A DNA stretch of 55,274 nt from Pseudomonadota bacterium (GTDB taxonomy: Bacteria > Pseudomonadota > Gammaproteobacteria > Steroidobacterales > MnTg04), in contig JACZVC010000023.1 in NCBI GenBank assembly GCA_022572885.1, positions 1 to 55,274 on the forward strand, given 5' to 3'. Made by a program: the position numbers and the translations under genes. The notes below the pieces were generated by a model. That model worked only from the letters and a program-made list of their open reading frames with translations, ran no database searches and was not told the DNA's origin. Below, one piece after another: positions 16,605-25,416 of the stretch (positions within the stretch are counted from its first letter, which is position 1; each line of letters opens with the position of its first letter).

Positions 16605-17794
16605 TGAACAACTGGATTACACAAGTGGTCACGGTCACCGGCATGAACATCCGCAGCTTGCCGCAACGCTGGGGTTCGACAATGGTTGCGGTTGTCGGCA
16701 TCGCGGGAGTGGTCATGGTCATGGTCGGTATTCTTTCGATTGCCGCGGGCCTGGTCGACGCCATGACCGACAAGGCGCCCAAAGATATCGCGATCGTGTT
16801 GCGCGCCGCCAGTACCGGCGAAATGGACAGCATCATGTCCAGGGATGACGTGACGGCAATATCGGAAGCGCCGGGTATCGCCAGGATCGATGGCAAGTTG
16901 CTGATATCGCCCGAACTATTTGTCATCGTGGATGTGCTGCGGCGTTCAACGGGCACTGCATCGAATGTTCCGATGCGTGGTGTGGATGCGAATGTGCTGG
17001 CGGTTCGTGACAATGTGCGCATCACCGAGGGCCGGATGTTCGAGGCGGGCCTGAACGAAATCATCGTCGGCAAGGGCGCGCAGGAAATTTTCGAAGGCAT
17101 CGAACTGGGCGATACCCCGCGCTGGGGTAATAACACCTGGACCGTCGTGGGCGTGATGGAGGCGGACGGCGGTATGCCCGAGTCGGAGATCTGGGCCGAT
17201 GTCCGCGTTTTGCAGGCCGCGCAAAACAGGGGCAGCACCATTCAGGCCGTGCGGGTCAAGCTGGAATCGCCCGGCGCGTTTGGTGGTTTCAAGGATTTTC
17301 TGACCGCTGATCCGCGGGTCAATGTCTCGGTCAAAACGGAAAGCGAGTTTTATTCCGGGCAATCGCGGTTTTTTAGCATATTTATCAACACCATCGGAAT
17401 ATTTGTTGGCGTGATGATGGGGTTGGGCGCGATATTCGGCGCCGTCAACACCATGTACACGGCGGTATCGGCGCGCACCGGGGAAATTGCGACGCTGAGG
17501 GCACTGGGTTTCGGCGCATCGCCTGTCGTTTTTTCGGTCCTGGTCGAGAGCCTGCTGATCGGGCTGGCGGGCGGCTTGATCGGCGCGGTGCTGGCCTACC
17601 TGATATTCAATGGCTTTAAGATATCGACCATGAATTTTCAAAGTTTCAGCCAGGTGACGTTTTCATTCGCGGTAACGCCGTCCTTGCTAAAGTCAGGCGT
17701 CATTTATGCACTGCTGATGGGGTTTCTGGGTGGATTCCTGCCCAGTATCCGGGCATCGCGGTTGTCCATTTCCACGGCCCTGCGCGAGCTATAA
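16604..17794 (+). CDS. ABC transporter permease, FtsX/MacB type (second)
   Basis: 396 aa from ATG 16604, which shares its A with the TGA of the previous gene; a TTG at 16601 is less likely. Topology repeats that of its neighbour: one N-terminal helix (~26-50, WGSTMVAVVGIAGVVMVMVG), a periplasmic domain of ~230 residues, then three helices with the family segment ARTGEIATLRALGFGASPVVF. The two permeases are only distantly alike, so a heterodimeric pump is likely. It closes the four-gene adaptor-ATPase-permease-permease operon. Confidence 0.9.
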   Translation: MNNWITQVVTVTGMNIRSLPQRWGSTMVAVVGIAGVVMVMVGILSIAAGLVDAMTDKAPKDIAIVLRAASTGEMDSIMSRDDVTAISEAPGIARIDGKLLISPELFVIVDVLRRSTGTASNVPMRGVDANVLAVRDNVRITEGRMFEAGLNEIIVGKGAQEIFEGIELGDTPRWGNNTWTVVGVMEADGGMPESEIWADVRVLQAAQNRGSTIQAVRVKLESPGAFGGFKDFLTADPRVNVSVKTESEFYSGQSRFFSIFINTIGIFVGVMMGLGAIFGAVNTMYTAVSARTGEIATLRALGFGASPVVFSVLVESLLIGLAGGLIGAVLAYLIFNGFKISTMNFQSFSQVTFSFAVTPSLLKSGVIYALLMGFLGGFLPSIRASRLSISTALREL

Positions 17795-17905
17795 GCCGTA
17801 ACCGAAAATTCCCTCTATTTTTTGCATCCAAAACCGATGCCGCAGGTATCTGTATGTCAGGAGCCGCTTTCCAGGCATTTTATAATTCAATACAGGAGAG
17901 AAAGT

Positions 17906-18256
17906 ATGGGCATCGAATGGGTACCAATTGTCATGTTTATTTCGATCGCAGTTGTCGTGGGGCTGGCCATGTACTTCAGTTATCGGACCAAACACGAAAT
18001 GCAGGCAACGGCGCGTGCCGCGCTGGAAAAGGGGCATGAACTATCGCCTGAGTTCATTGCGAAGCTGGGCGATGCGTTGCCATCGCCGCAGTCGGATTTG
18101 CGTCGTGGCGTCATTTTCACAGCCATCGCTATCGCTTTGTCTTTGTTCGGATGGCTGTTCCCCGAGGAAGATATACAGGGAATCATGTTGTCGGTTTCGG
18201 CTTTCCCCTTCCTGATTGGCGTTGCATACTTGGGGCTGCATAAATTCGGCAAGTAA
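17906..18256 (+). CDS. Small membrane protein, DUF6249-like
   Basis: 116 aa from ATG 17906, with AGGAGAG upstream; an earlier in-frame start at 17822 lacks one. Three transmembrane helices are seen: ~5-25 (VPIVMFISIAVVVGLAMYF), ~69-85 (GVIFTAIAIALSLFGWLF) and ~92-112. Between the first two is a charged stretch RTKHEMQATARAALEKGHELSPEFI. This arrangement matches DUF6249 proteins, which are commonly encoded beside ECF sigma factors and anti-sigma-like membrane proteins. The ECF sigma gene begins 46 bases downstream. A TATAAT hexamer at 17881-17886 lies 20-25 bases before the start and may be a -10 element, though no good -35 was found. Confidence 0.75.
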   Translation: MGIEWVPIVMFISIAVVVGLAMYFSYRTKHEMQATARAALEKGHELSPEFIAKLGDALPSPQSDLRRGVIFTAIAIALSLFGWLFPEEDIQGIMLSVSAFPFLIGVAYLGLHKFGK

Positions 18257-18302
18257 TGAGAAAGCAAGGCCATCGAAAAGATCAGCACAACCCGGGTGAT
18301 GC

Positions 18303-18857
18303 GTGTTTCAACGTGACGAGTTACTGGTCACCCGGGTTGTTACGTTTCGCGATCAGCAAGCGTTTACCATCCTGGTCGAACGCTACCAGTCGAAGGTACG
18401 AAATTACCTGCGCCAACTGACCCGCGATCCGTCGCTGGCGGACGACCTGGCCCAGGAAACCTTTATCCGGGCCTGGGACAAGATGGACTCTATTTCGAGT
18501 GGCGGCCGATTCGCTGCCTGGTTGATGAAGATTGCACACAACATGTTCTTGCAGTCTTACCGGAAAGCGAAGCGCTATGGCCGCCTGATGGAAAACCTGG
18601 AGCAGGAAACGACTGTGACGACGCCCATCGAAAACGATCCAATATCAGGAGAGGGTTCTCTGGATATGCCAAAATATCTTTCCATACTCAACGAGGAAGA
18701 GCGTTCCGTGATGTTATTGTATTTTGTCAACGACCTGACCCACAGCGAGATTTCCGAAGTCAGCGGATTGCCGCTGGGTACGGTCAAATCGCATATACAC
18801 CGGGGCAAGTTCAAGATCAGGGAGCACTTCGAGTTAAAAGACGCGGATATGGTTTGA
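18303..18857 (+). CDS. ECF-type RNA polymerase sigma factor
   Basis: 184 aa starting at GTG 18303; the frame is closed just upstream by TGA at 18297, which fixes the start, and GGGTGA serves as ribosome site. Region 2 is seen at ~15-85: FTILVERYQSKVRNYLRQLT, DDLAQETFIRAWDKMDS (2.2-2.3) and FAAWLMKIAHNMFLQSYRKAKR. Region 4 at ~125-180 contains EERSVMLLYFVNDLTHSEIS and the recognition helix GLPLGTVKSHIHRGKFKIREHF. It lacks region 1.1 and 3, as expected for group 4. It lies between a DUF6249 membrane protein and a gene for a further membrane protein whose start overlaps its stop region, the usual place for an anti-sigma factor. Confidence 0.93.
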   Translation: MFQRDELLVTRVVTFRDQQAFTILVERYQSKVRNYLRQLTRDPSLADDLAQETFIRAWDKMDSISSGGRFAAWLMKIAHNMFLQSYRKAKRYGRLMENLEQETTVTTPIENDPISGEGSLDMPKYLSILNEEERSVMLLYFVNDLTHSEISEVSGLPLGTVKSHIHRGKFKIREHFELKDADMV

Positions 18858-18865
18858 CGGTTGTG

Positions 18866-19279
18866 ATGGATCATTCGAAAACAAATTCTTCAAATGAACT
18901 GAGCGATGCGCGGGTCGGTGTGATGTTCAAAAACGATTTCGCGATGATCGCTGACGATGGCTTTGTCAACGCTGTTTCGCAGCGCATTCATCGTCGGGTC
19001 CGCACCCGGAAAATCGTGCTTGGCTTGTCTGCGTTCGCGGGTGGCTTGATCGGTTTTGTGCCATTGAAGCAACTTGGCACGGAGATCGCGAAAGGCATCG
19101 AGACCTTTGCCGTCGATTGGCAAAGCGTGGCGACCTTGTCGTTCGACTGGTCGAGTCTGCATTCACTCAGCTTTGACTGGCAAAGCGTGGCCGGCTGGCC
19201 GGTTCAGATTCAGTGGCTGATAGCCGGTATTGCTGTTGCCGTGTTGCTGCCGTTGATGGCCAGGCTGCTGGACATTTGA
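18866..19279 (+). CDS. Membrane protein downstream of ECF sigma factor, candidate anti-sigma factor
   Basis: 137 aa from ATG 18866; a TTG at 18854 overlapping the sigma stop is possible. The N-terminal ~45 residues are charged and cytoplasmic (MFKNDFAMIADDGFVNAVSQ). A helix follows at ~51-68, then a stretch with three related short repeats (VDWQSVATLSF, DWSSLHSLSF, DWQSVAGWP), and a last helix at ~115-134. No zinc-binding HxxxCxxC anti-sigma motif is present, so the role as anti-sigma rests on position and topology only. The exact repeat of TGGCAAAGCGTGGC at DNA level marks the duplicated unit. Confidence 0.65.
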   Translation: MDHSKTNSSNELSDARVGVMFKNDFAMIADDGFVNAVSQRIHRRVRTRKIVLGLSAFAGGLIGFVPLKQLGTEIAKGIETFAVDWQSVATLSFDWSSLHSLSFDWQSVAGWPVQIQWLIAGIAVAVLLPLMARLLDI

Positions 19280-19287
19280 TCGAAAGC

Positions 19288-20664
19288 TCAGTTTTCCAGT
19301 GCCGCTTTGACCGCCGCGACCGCGCGGTCGATGTCATCCACGGTCGTGCGGAAGTTGCTCAATGAAATCCTCATCACGCGCATGTCGTTCCACATCGTCG
19401 GGCCAAACCAGGCCTCGCCGCTTGCGTTGACGCGCTTGATCACTTCGTCGGTGCGCGCATCGTGGTCGCCGTCGGGGTCGAGAAAACGCACCAGGCCTTG
19501 GTTGATGACCGGTGTGGTCAGTACCTCGACATCGGGTAACTCACCGAGTTTTTTGACCATGTCCGCGGTCAGATCGCAACTGCTTTCGATAATCCTGGCG
19601 ACGCCGTTGCGTCCCAGGGTTCGCAGCACGGCGTACAGCGGTATGCCACGGGCACGTCTCGACCACTCCGGCCCCCATTCGAACTGGTCGCGCACGTTTT
19701 CGACTTCGACCTTGTACGCCGCCGGGATGGTCATCGCGGTTTTGTGCGCTTCGGGGTCGGCGACGAAGGCTATGCCGCTGTCGTAGGGGACATTCAGCCA
19801 TTTGTGGGCATCGGTTGCCCAGGAGTCGGCTTTTTCGATGCCCTTGACCAGGTGACGGAAGCGTTCGCTGGCGGCCACCCACAAACCGAAGGCGCCATCG
19901 ACGTGCACCCAGGCGTTGTGTTCATGGGCCAGGTCGCATACTTCGTCGAACGGGTCGAAGGCGCCGCGATTCAGATCGCCGGCGGCCAGCGAAACAATGG
20001 TCGGTGCGCCGGCGTTCTTTTCAAGCTCGGTTCTTAACGCGGCGACATCGATCGTGCCGTTGCCTGTCAGCGCAACCGGGACCACGGCGTCGGTACCGAT
20101 ACCGAGATGACGCACGGCGCGCAACAAGGTCTCATGGTGTTCCCCGACCAGCACGCGTATCGGCGGGCTGCCGGCCAGGCCTTGCTCTTCGACCGACCAG
20201 CCCTTATCGGCCAGTATCTTGTGGCGGGCCGCGGCCAACGCCGTGACATGGGCCATCTGGCAACCGGTGACGAACGCGTATGACGCGTGTTGGGGCAGAC
20301 CGAGAATATCCTTCAGCCAGTCGGCGACCACCTCTTCGATGATCGCGGCTGCTGGCGAACACGCGTAGGCAGCGGCGTTCTGGTCCCAGGCCGAGGTCAG
20401 CCAGTCCGCGGCGATCGAGACCGGGATGCCACCGCCGATCACCCAGCCGAAGAAACGTCCGCCGGCGCTGTTCAACAAGCCTGCCTTGGCGTCTTCGGCC
20501 AGCTCGTCGATTACCTGTAATGGCGGCAGGCCGTCAGCCGTCAATTCCTTGCATAGCCTGGCCCTGAGCGCGTCCGGATCCGTTTCCTCGCTGACTTTTT
20601 CGGTGTCAAAAGACTCGATATATGCGCCGGCGAGTTCCGCCGCGCGTTTGAGTTCGGGGTTCAT
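19288..20664 (-). CDS. PLP-dependent group II amino acid decarboxylase family protein
   Basis: 458 aa from ATG 20664 with GGGAGG seven bases upstream. The fold-type I PLP site is visible as TDAHKWLNVPYDSGIAFV (lysine of the Schiff base within DAHKW), preceded by HVDGAFGLWVAAS (Asp contacting the pyridine nitrogen) and the N-terminal FFGWVIGGGIPVSIAADWLTS. These are features of the aromatic-L-amino-acid/glutamate decarboxylase family. The ~460-residue length fits. Substrate cannot be fixed from sequence: candidates include aromatic amino acids, aspartate and glutamate. It stands alone, convergent with the sigma-factor set and divergent from a TPR protein. Confidence 0.9.
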   Translation of the reverse strand: MNPELKRAAELAGAYIESFDTEKVSEETDPDALRARLCKELTADGLPPLQVIDELAEDAKAGLLNSAGGRFFGWVIGGGIPVSIAADWLTSAWDQNAAAYACSPAAAIIEEVVADWLKDILGLPQHASYAFVTGCQMAHVTALAAARHKILADKGWSVEEQGLAGSPPIRVLVGEHHETLLRAVRHLGIGTDAVVPVALTGNGTIDVAALRTELEKNAGAPTIVSLAAGDLNRGAFDPFDEVCDLAHEHNAWVHVDGAFGLWVAASERFRHLVKGIEKADSWATDAHKWLNVPYDSGIAFVADPEAHKTAMTIPAAYKVEVENVRDQFEWGPEWSRRARGIPLYAVLRTLGRNGVARIIESSCDLTADMVKKLGELPDVEVLTTPVINQGLVRFLDPDGDHDARTDEVIKRVNASGEAWFGPTMWNDMRVMRISLSNFRTTVDDIDRAVAAVKAALEN

Positions 20665-20834
20665 TCGGGAGCCTCCCAAAATAGCGGCGCCAATGATTGC
20701 CTAAACGCCTGCCGATAGCCACCCGGATATTGCTGCCTCGCCTGGGATTTGCGTCTGGTGCGAGACGGTGACATCCGCCCGGTTTGTCGCGTTTTTTGTT
20801 AAGGTCTGTGATGGGCAGGGTGTCAAGGTTGGTC

Positions 20835-22610
20835 ATGAGTGGTTTCTTCAACGAACTGAAACGGCGCAATGTCGTCCGGGTGGCGGTGATGTACCTGGTG
20901 TTCAGCTGGGTGCTGATCCAGTTGACCGACATTCTGTTCCCGATGTTCGACATCCCGGAATGGGGAGGCCGGCTGGCCGTGATTCTGCTCGGCATGGGAT
21001 TCCCGCTGGCGCTGATTTTCGCCTGGGTGTTCGAACTCACAGCCGATGGCGTCAAGCTGGAAAAACATGTCGATCGAAGCCAGTCGGTTACTCATACGAC
21101 GGCACGCAAGCTGGACCTGATTACCATTATCTTGCTGGTTTTTGCGTTGATCGTGCTCGGTGCGAGCAACTTTGCAAGTCGTAACGGCTCGTCCGGTGGC
21201 CAAGCCGGCACAGCAGTGGAGCAGGAGGCCAGCGCGGATCCATCGCCCGAGTCGATCGCTGTGTTGCCGTTCGTCAACATGAGCGATGACCCGGCCAACG
21301 AATACTTTTCCGATGGGCTGGCCGAGGAACTGCTCAACGATCTTGCGCGTATCGATGCACTGCGCGTTGCGGGCCGCACCTCGTCGTTTGCTTTCAAAGG
21401 CAAGGACACGGACCTGCGGGAAATCGGCGAACGATTGAATGTAAAAAACATCCTCGAAGGCAGTGTGCGCAAGGCGGGCAACCGGGTGCGGATTACCGCG
21501 CAGTTGATCAATGCCAGCGATGGTTACCACCTGTGGTCAGGTACCTACGAGCGCGAGCTGGACGATATTTTCGCGATACAACGGGAAATTTCATCGGCGA
21601 TCGTCAAGGCGTTGAAAGTGACTCTGTCGGTCGAGGAGCAGGCCGATGCCGGTGATAGAGGAACGACAAACGCGGAGGCCTACTCAAATTACCTGCGGGG
21701 ATTGTTTTTCTGGAATCGCCGGACCGTTCCTGACTTCATGAAGGCGGAGGAGTATTTCAACGAGGCGATCGTGTTCGATCCCGACTATGGCCAGGCGTAT
21801 GCGATGCTGGCCATGACCTATGTGCTGATGCCGGGTTACGATGGCGGCAGCAAAGCCGACTGGTTTCCAAGAGTGCAACAAGCGGTCGATAACGCGCTGC
21901 GCATCGATCCTGATCTGGCCGAGGCCAATGTCGCCAGGGCGTATTTGCGCAGCGAATGGCACCACGACTGGCAAGGATCCGAGCGGGATTATCGGCGAGC
22001 GATCGAGTTGAATCCGCGTTACCCGACCGCGCGGCAGTGGTATGGCGGCCTGTTGACGACTGTCGGCCGCATCGATGAAGCCCTCGAGCAATTCCGGCTT
22101 GCGATGGAGCTGGATTCGCTGTCGGTGATCATACTGAACAATTACGCCTACACATTGCATCTGGCCGGCCAGTTTGAAAAAGCCCTGCCGATTCTGCGCC
22201 AGGCGGTCGAGTTGATGCCTGACTGGGCGATCAATTACTACAGTTTGGCCCAGGGCCTGATCGATCTCGAACAGTGGGGCGAGGCCGAACAGGCCCTGCG
22301 GCGGGCGGATGATCTCGAGGGTGTCGATCCCGGGCTTAATGTCGCTTATGTTGCCGCACTGCGCGACCCGGCGCTGGCGCCATCGGCCGTGGAAGCGCTG
22401 CTGGCGGATGTCGAGATGCCGCATTTCCTTTACAACAAGCCGTTTAGCCTGGTACAGCTGGGCGCGCATGAGCAAGCGATATCGTTGATCGAGCAATATG
22501 TCGATGAAGACGTTCCTGAATTGGGATATCTCAATTCAGCGGACTTTGCCGCCGTGCGCGACGACCCGCGAATCCAGGCGATACTCAAACGCCTGAACCT
22601 GGCGGATTAG
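20835..22610 (+). CDS. Membrane protein with TolB-like N-terminal domain and TPR repeats
   Basis: 591 aa from ATG 20835 (MSGFFNELKRRNVVRVAVMY); upstream in-frame starts at 20784 and 20811 add residues with no family support. Three transmembrane helices occur at ~15-32, ~40-60 and ~85-105. A periplasmic domain follows with SIAVLPFVNMSDDPANEYFS and DGLAEELLNDLARI and then ILEGSVRKAGNRVRITAQL, as in TolB-like/FlgO-related regions of CadC- and adenylate-cyclase-type proteins. The C-terminal ~300 residues are TPR repeats (AYAMLAMTYVL; ARAYLRSEW; ALEQFRLAMELD). No cyclase or DNA-binding domain is present. Its TAG stop overlaps the convergent TagH-like gene (TTAG). Likely an interaction scaffold; function unknown. 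Confidence 0.85.
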   Translation: MSGFFNELKRRNVVRVAVMYLVFSWVLIQLTDILFPMFDIPEWGGRLAVILLGMGFPLALIFAWVFELTADGVKLEKHVDRSQSVTHTTARKLDLITIILLVFALIVLGASNFASRNGSSGGQAGTAVEQEASADPSPESIAVLPFVNMSDDPANEYFSDGLAEELLNDLARIDALRVAGRTSSFAFKGKDTDLREIGERLNVKNILEGSVRKAGNRVRITAQLINASDGYHLWSGTYERELDDIFAIQREISSAIVKALKVTLSVEEQADAGDRGTTNAEAYSNYLRGLFFWNRRTVPDFMKAEEYFNEAIVFDPDYGQAYAMLAMTYVLMPGYDGGSKADWFPRVQQAVDNALRIDPDLAEANVARAYLRSEWHHDWQGSERDYRRAIELNPRYPTARQWYGGLLTTVGRIDEALEQFRLAMELDSLSVIILNNYAYTLHLAGQFEKALPILRQAVELMPDWAINYYSLAQGLIDLEQWGEAEQALRRADDLEGVDPGLNVAYVAALRDPALAPSAVEALLADVEMPHFLYNKPFSLVQLGAHEQAISLIEQYVDEDVPELGYLNSADFAAVRDDPRIQAILKRLNLAD

Positions 22611-24052
22611 TCCTCGCCGTTTCCTTTCTTGAATTTGCGTTTGGACAGGGCGTTTTCGAAGGCCCTGACGAATTCATTGGAAAAGCCTTCGGGCATCCGG
22701 CCTTCTGCGTGCTGGACAAGGGTTGCATAACGGTCGGCGTATAAATCCCAGTAACGCTTTTTGTTGCCGCCGAGGAATTTGTTCTTGCCCATGACATGCT
22801 CGAACTGTTCCTGCAGGTTGACCGGGTCGAACATCTTCAGATACTCGGACAGGGCCCTGCGCATGGCTTCATTCATGGCTTCCATGTCGGCGTTTACGTC
22901 GAAAAAACATTCACGGATCGCCTCTTCCGAGGCCTTGTAGGCGCCGCGTTTGGCCGATAGCAGCCTGGGCAGGACGTCATCCATGCCTGCCGAGAATTTA
23001 ATTGGGTTATTGGAGTTGGGTTTCATCATGGTCTGGTTCAGATTGAACCTGTCCTTGAGCAAGGAGCGGTTCTGCATCAAGGTTTGCAGGCCACTGAGTA
23101 ATTCACCGAACACCCGGCCGATATCTTCAATCAGGTCCTCCGGTGGGCGGTTTGGCAACGCATCCTCTTCAACTCCGAGTCCCTTGATAAAAGCATCGAG
23201 CATCTGGTTCTTGTTCACCATCGGCGGGAGCAGTTGTGGCGCTTGATTAGTGCTGGTGACTGAGCCCAATGTTTGCTCGCTATCTTGTGCCGGCGCGGCG
23301 AGTGCGCCAACGAGCTCCGCTCTCTTTACCTTTGAGGTATCGAGTTGGGCTTCTTTTTTCTTGGCCTTTTTCTTTTTCGCCTTTGGCGGTTCGGGTGGTT
23401 CTTCCACGCTCATACTCTTCATGTCCGTTTCGGACGCGGCGGTCATTCCAGCAGGCCCGCTATTTTTCTTTGCCGCGGATTTTTTCGTTTTGGATTTTGC
23501 TTTGGATGCTTTTTGCTTGCCGGCCGGTTCTGCTTCGTCAATATCCAGCATTGCCCACGAACCGGTGTTTTCATCGTTATCGTCTGGGAGCGGTGCTTTC
23601 AGTGGATTAACTTTCTTTGGCGCCGGCGGCGCCGTCTTCCTTTTTGGCAGTTGCTGTTTTTTGAATGCTTTGTCTTCGACCAGGATTGTCGAGATATCGA
23701 AAGAGCAGTCCTTGGCCCTTTCCGCGTCTTTCGGATCCAGGCTGACTTCTATCTTGTAATTGCCGATCCCGAACTGGTCTTCATGGGTCAATAACAGCGG
23801 TTTTCCGGATGGAATAGGATCCGGCATGTTGTTGACATAGGTACCGTTGGAGCTGGTGTCGATCAGGTAGAACTCGCCATCCTGCCAGATCACGCTGGCA
23901 TGATTGCCGGACACAAAATTCTCCGGATCCGGAAGATTCCAGTCACAACTTGGCGCACGGCCGATCGTGCCGCCTTCTTCGTCAAAGACTTTTGTCGTCT
24001 CCGTTTCCAGAAGATTGCCGGGGCCGGACAAAATGCGCAAAGTCATTGGCAT
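22607..24052 (-). CDS. tagH: FHA-domain protein with TagH-type C-terminal domain (type VI secretion associated)
   Basis: 481 aa from ATG 24052 (MPMTLRILSGPG); TTG 24082 and ATG 24046 are alternatives. Residues ~5-100 form an FHA domain with the phosphothreonine-binding pattern GRAPSCDWNLPD ... SGNHASVIWQDGEFYLID ... SSNGTYVN. Residues ~150-280 are a low-complexity Lys/Ala/Pro linker (KKKKAKKKEA). Residues ~285-480 match the C-terminal domain of the type VI secretion FHA protein TagH/Fha: PPEDLIEDIGRVFGELLSGL, then ASEEAIRECFFDVNADMEAM and KRYWDLYADRYATL. In known systems Fha is phosphorylated by PpkA and promotes assembly. No other T6SS gene lies within 20 kb on either side, so it is an orphan within this window. 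Confidence 0.82.
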   Translation of the reverse strand: MPMTLRILSGPGNLLETETTKVFDEEGGTIGRAPSCDWNLPDPENFVSGNHASVIWQDGEFYLIDTSSNGTYVNNMPDPIPSGKPLLLTHEDQFGIGNYKIEVSLDPKDAERAKDCSFDISTILVEDKAFKKQQLPKRKTAPPAPKKVNPLKAPLPDDNDENTGSWAMLDIDEAEPAGKQKASKAKSKTKKSAAKKNSGPAGMTAASETDMKSMSVEEPPEPPKAKKKKAKKKEAQLDTSKVKRAELVGALAAPAQDSEQTLGSVTSTNQAPQLLPPMVNKNQMLDAFIKGLGVEEDALPNRPPEDLIEDIGRVFGELLSGLQTLMQNRSLLKDRFNLNQTMMKPNSNNPIKFSAGMDDVLPRLLSAKRGAYKASEEAIRECFFDVNADMEAMNEAMRRALSEYLKMFDPVNLQEQFEHVMGKNKFLGGNKKRYWDLYADRYATLVQHAEGRMPEGFSNEFVRAFENALSKRKFKKGNGED

Positions 24053-24206
24053 AGCGGGTCCACAAGATTCCTGATTTAACAAAATATCCTGTTTGCCAAT
24101 TTAGTGTATCGCGGCTCGTTGCTCAACAGTTTGCAACAATCGCTTGTCGATTCTGTGAACCAGTCCATGTGTTATCCTGTAAAACCCCGGAAAAGGGCGA
24201 TTTTTG

Positions 24207-24545
24207 ATGCCATCCAAGCATATCTACAAGATTCAGTTCATGAACCAGGGCAAGGTCTACGAGATTTTTGCCCGTAGCGTTCGCCAGGGTGACTTGTTCG
24301 GTTTTCTGGAAGTCGAGAAGCTGGTTTTTGGCGAGCGGACCACGGTCGTGGTGGATCCATCCGAGGAGCGCATAAAGACCGAGTTTGCGGGGGTCAGGCG
24401 GACTTTTATTCCGCTGCATGCGGTCATCCGGATCGATGAAGTGGAAAAACAAGGCGTCAGCAAGATCAGCAAGCTCGAGGGAAATATTGCCCAGTTCCCG
24501 GTACCGGTCTATGCACCGAGCGGCGACAAAGGGAAACAAGGCTGA
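24207..24545 (+). CDS. DUF1820 family protein
   Basis: 112 aa from ATG 24207 (a TTG directly before it is less likely). The sequence HIYKIQFMNQGKVYEIFARSV, in part, and EFAGVRRTFIPLHAVIRIDEV match the DUF1820 family, a small, conserved, soluble gammaproteobacterial protein of unknown function. No membrane segment or catalytic motif is visible. It is divergent from the FHA gene, and its stop lies one base before the start of the downstream hydrolase, so the two are one transcription unit. The same linkage hints at a role connected with cell-wall or nucleic-acid maintenance, but that is speculation. Confidence 0.85.
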   Translation: MPSKHIYKIQFMNQGKVYEIFARSVRQGDLFGFLEVEKLVFGERTTVVVDPSEERIKTEFAGVRRTFIPLHAVIRIDEVEKQGVSKISKLEGNIAQFPVPVYAPSGDKGKQG

Positions 24546-24546
24546 A

Positions 24547-25317
24547 GTGGGCGACCTCCGGATCGCCTATCTCGGTAGCGGCAGCAAAGGCAATTCAGCT
24601 CTGATCGAAGCAGGCCGGACCAGCGTGATGCTGGATTGCGGGTTCAGCACCAGGGAAACCTTGCGCCGCCTGGAAAGACTGGGCCGATCACCCGAAACCA
24701 TCACCGCTATCCTGGTGACCCATGAGCACAGCGACCATGTCTCCGGTGTCGCTCGCCTGGCGCGGCGCTTCAATATCCCGGTCTGGCTGACGGCCGGCAC
24801 CTTGCAAGGCTGCCCGGCGCTCGACGATGTGGAAACGGGAATTATCAATCCGCACCAGCCACTGGTACTGGGCGATCTCGAGATTACGCCGATGCCGGTT
24901 CCGCACGATGCGCGCGAGCCCTGCCAGTTTGTATTTGACGATGGTTCGGACCGGCTCGGTGTGATGACCGATATCGGCCATGTAACAACGCACGTGATTG
25001 AGACCCTGGCTGCTTGCAGTGCACTGGTAATCGAAGCCAATCACGATTTGGAGATGCTCAGCAGCGGACCCTACCCGTACCGGTTGAAGCAACGAGTGGG
25101 TGGCCGCCTGGGGCACCTGAACAATCAGCAGACCGGGGACTTGTTGAAAGAGGTGGATTGTTCCCGCCTGCGCTGGGTGGCGGGCGTGCATTTGAGCGAC
25201 ACCAACAATACGCCGGAGCTGGCGAGCATGGCGATGGCGAGCGCATTGGAGTGCGAGACCGAAGAAATCCTGATCGCCGGCCAGGAAAGCGGGCTGGACT
25301 GGCGGTCGGTAGCCTGA
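24547..25317 (+). CDS. Metallo-beta-lactamase-fold hydrolase, YycJ/WalJ-like
   Basis: 256 aa from GTG 24547. The protein opens directly with the first strand, DLRIAYLGSGSKGNSALIEA. The zinc motif THEHSDHVSGVARLARRF (HxHxDH), the later VPHDAREPC and TDIGHVT, and VIEANHDLEM give the remaining metal ligands. This is the arrangement of the YycJ/WalJ subgroup of MBL-fold hydrolases, cytoplasmic proteins linked to DNA damage repair or WalRK-associated functions in Firmicutes. The GTG is chosen because it lies just after the DUF1820 stop and because the upstream frame is a shadow of that gene. purL follows after 99 bases with its own leader. Confidence 0.88.
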   Translation: MGDLRIAYLGSGSKGNSALIEAGRTSVMLDCGFSTRETLRRLERLGRSPETITAILVTHEHSDHVSGVARLARRFNIPVWLTAGTLQGCPALDDVETGIINPHQPLVLGDLEITPMPVPHDAREPCQFVFDDGSDRLGVMTDIGHVTTHVIETLAACSALVIEANHDLEMLSSGPYPYRLKQRVGGRLGHLNNQQTGDLLKEVDCSRLRWVAGVHLSDTNNTPELASMAMASALECETEEILIAGQESGLDWRSVA

Positions 25318-25416
25318 GACTACCTCAAGAGGGCGAGGCTTCTGTAGAATCGCAGCCTCCTGTATCATTCGCCCCTCACTCTGACCGCCAGGTCACCAGG
25401 GATCCGCGACGAGTCT

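Noticed and set aside
24119-24141. Inverted repeat GTTGC...GCAAC upstream of DUF1820
   Set aside because: Five-base arms are expected by chance in an intergenic stretch of this size.
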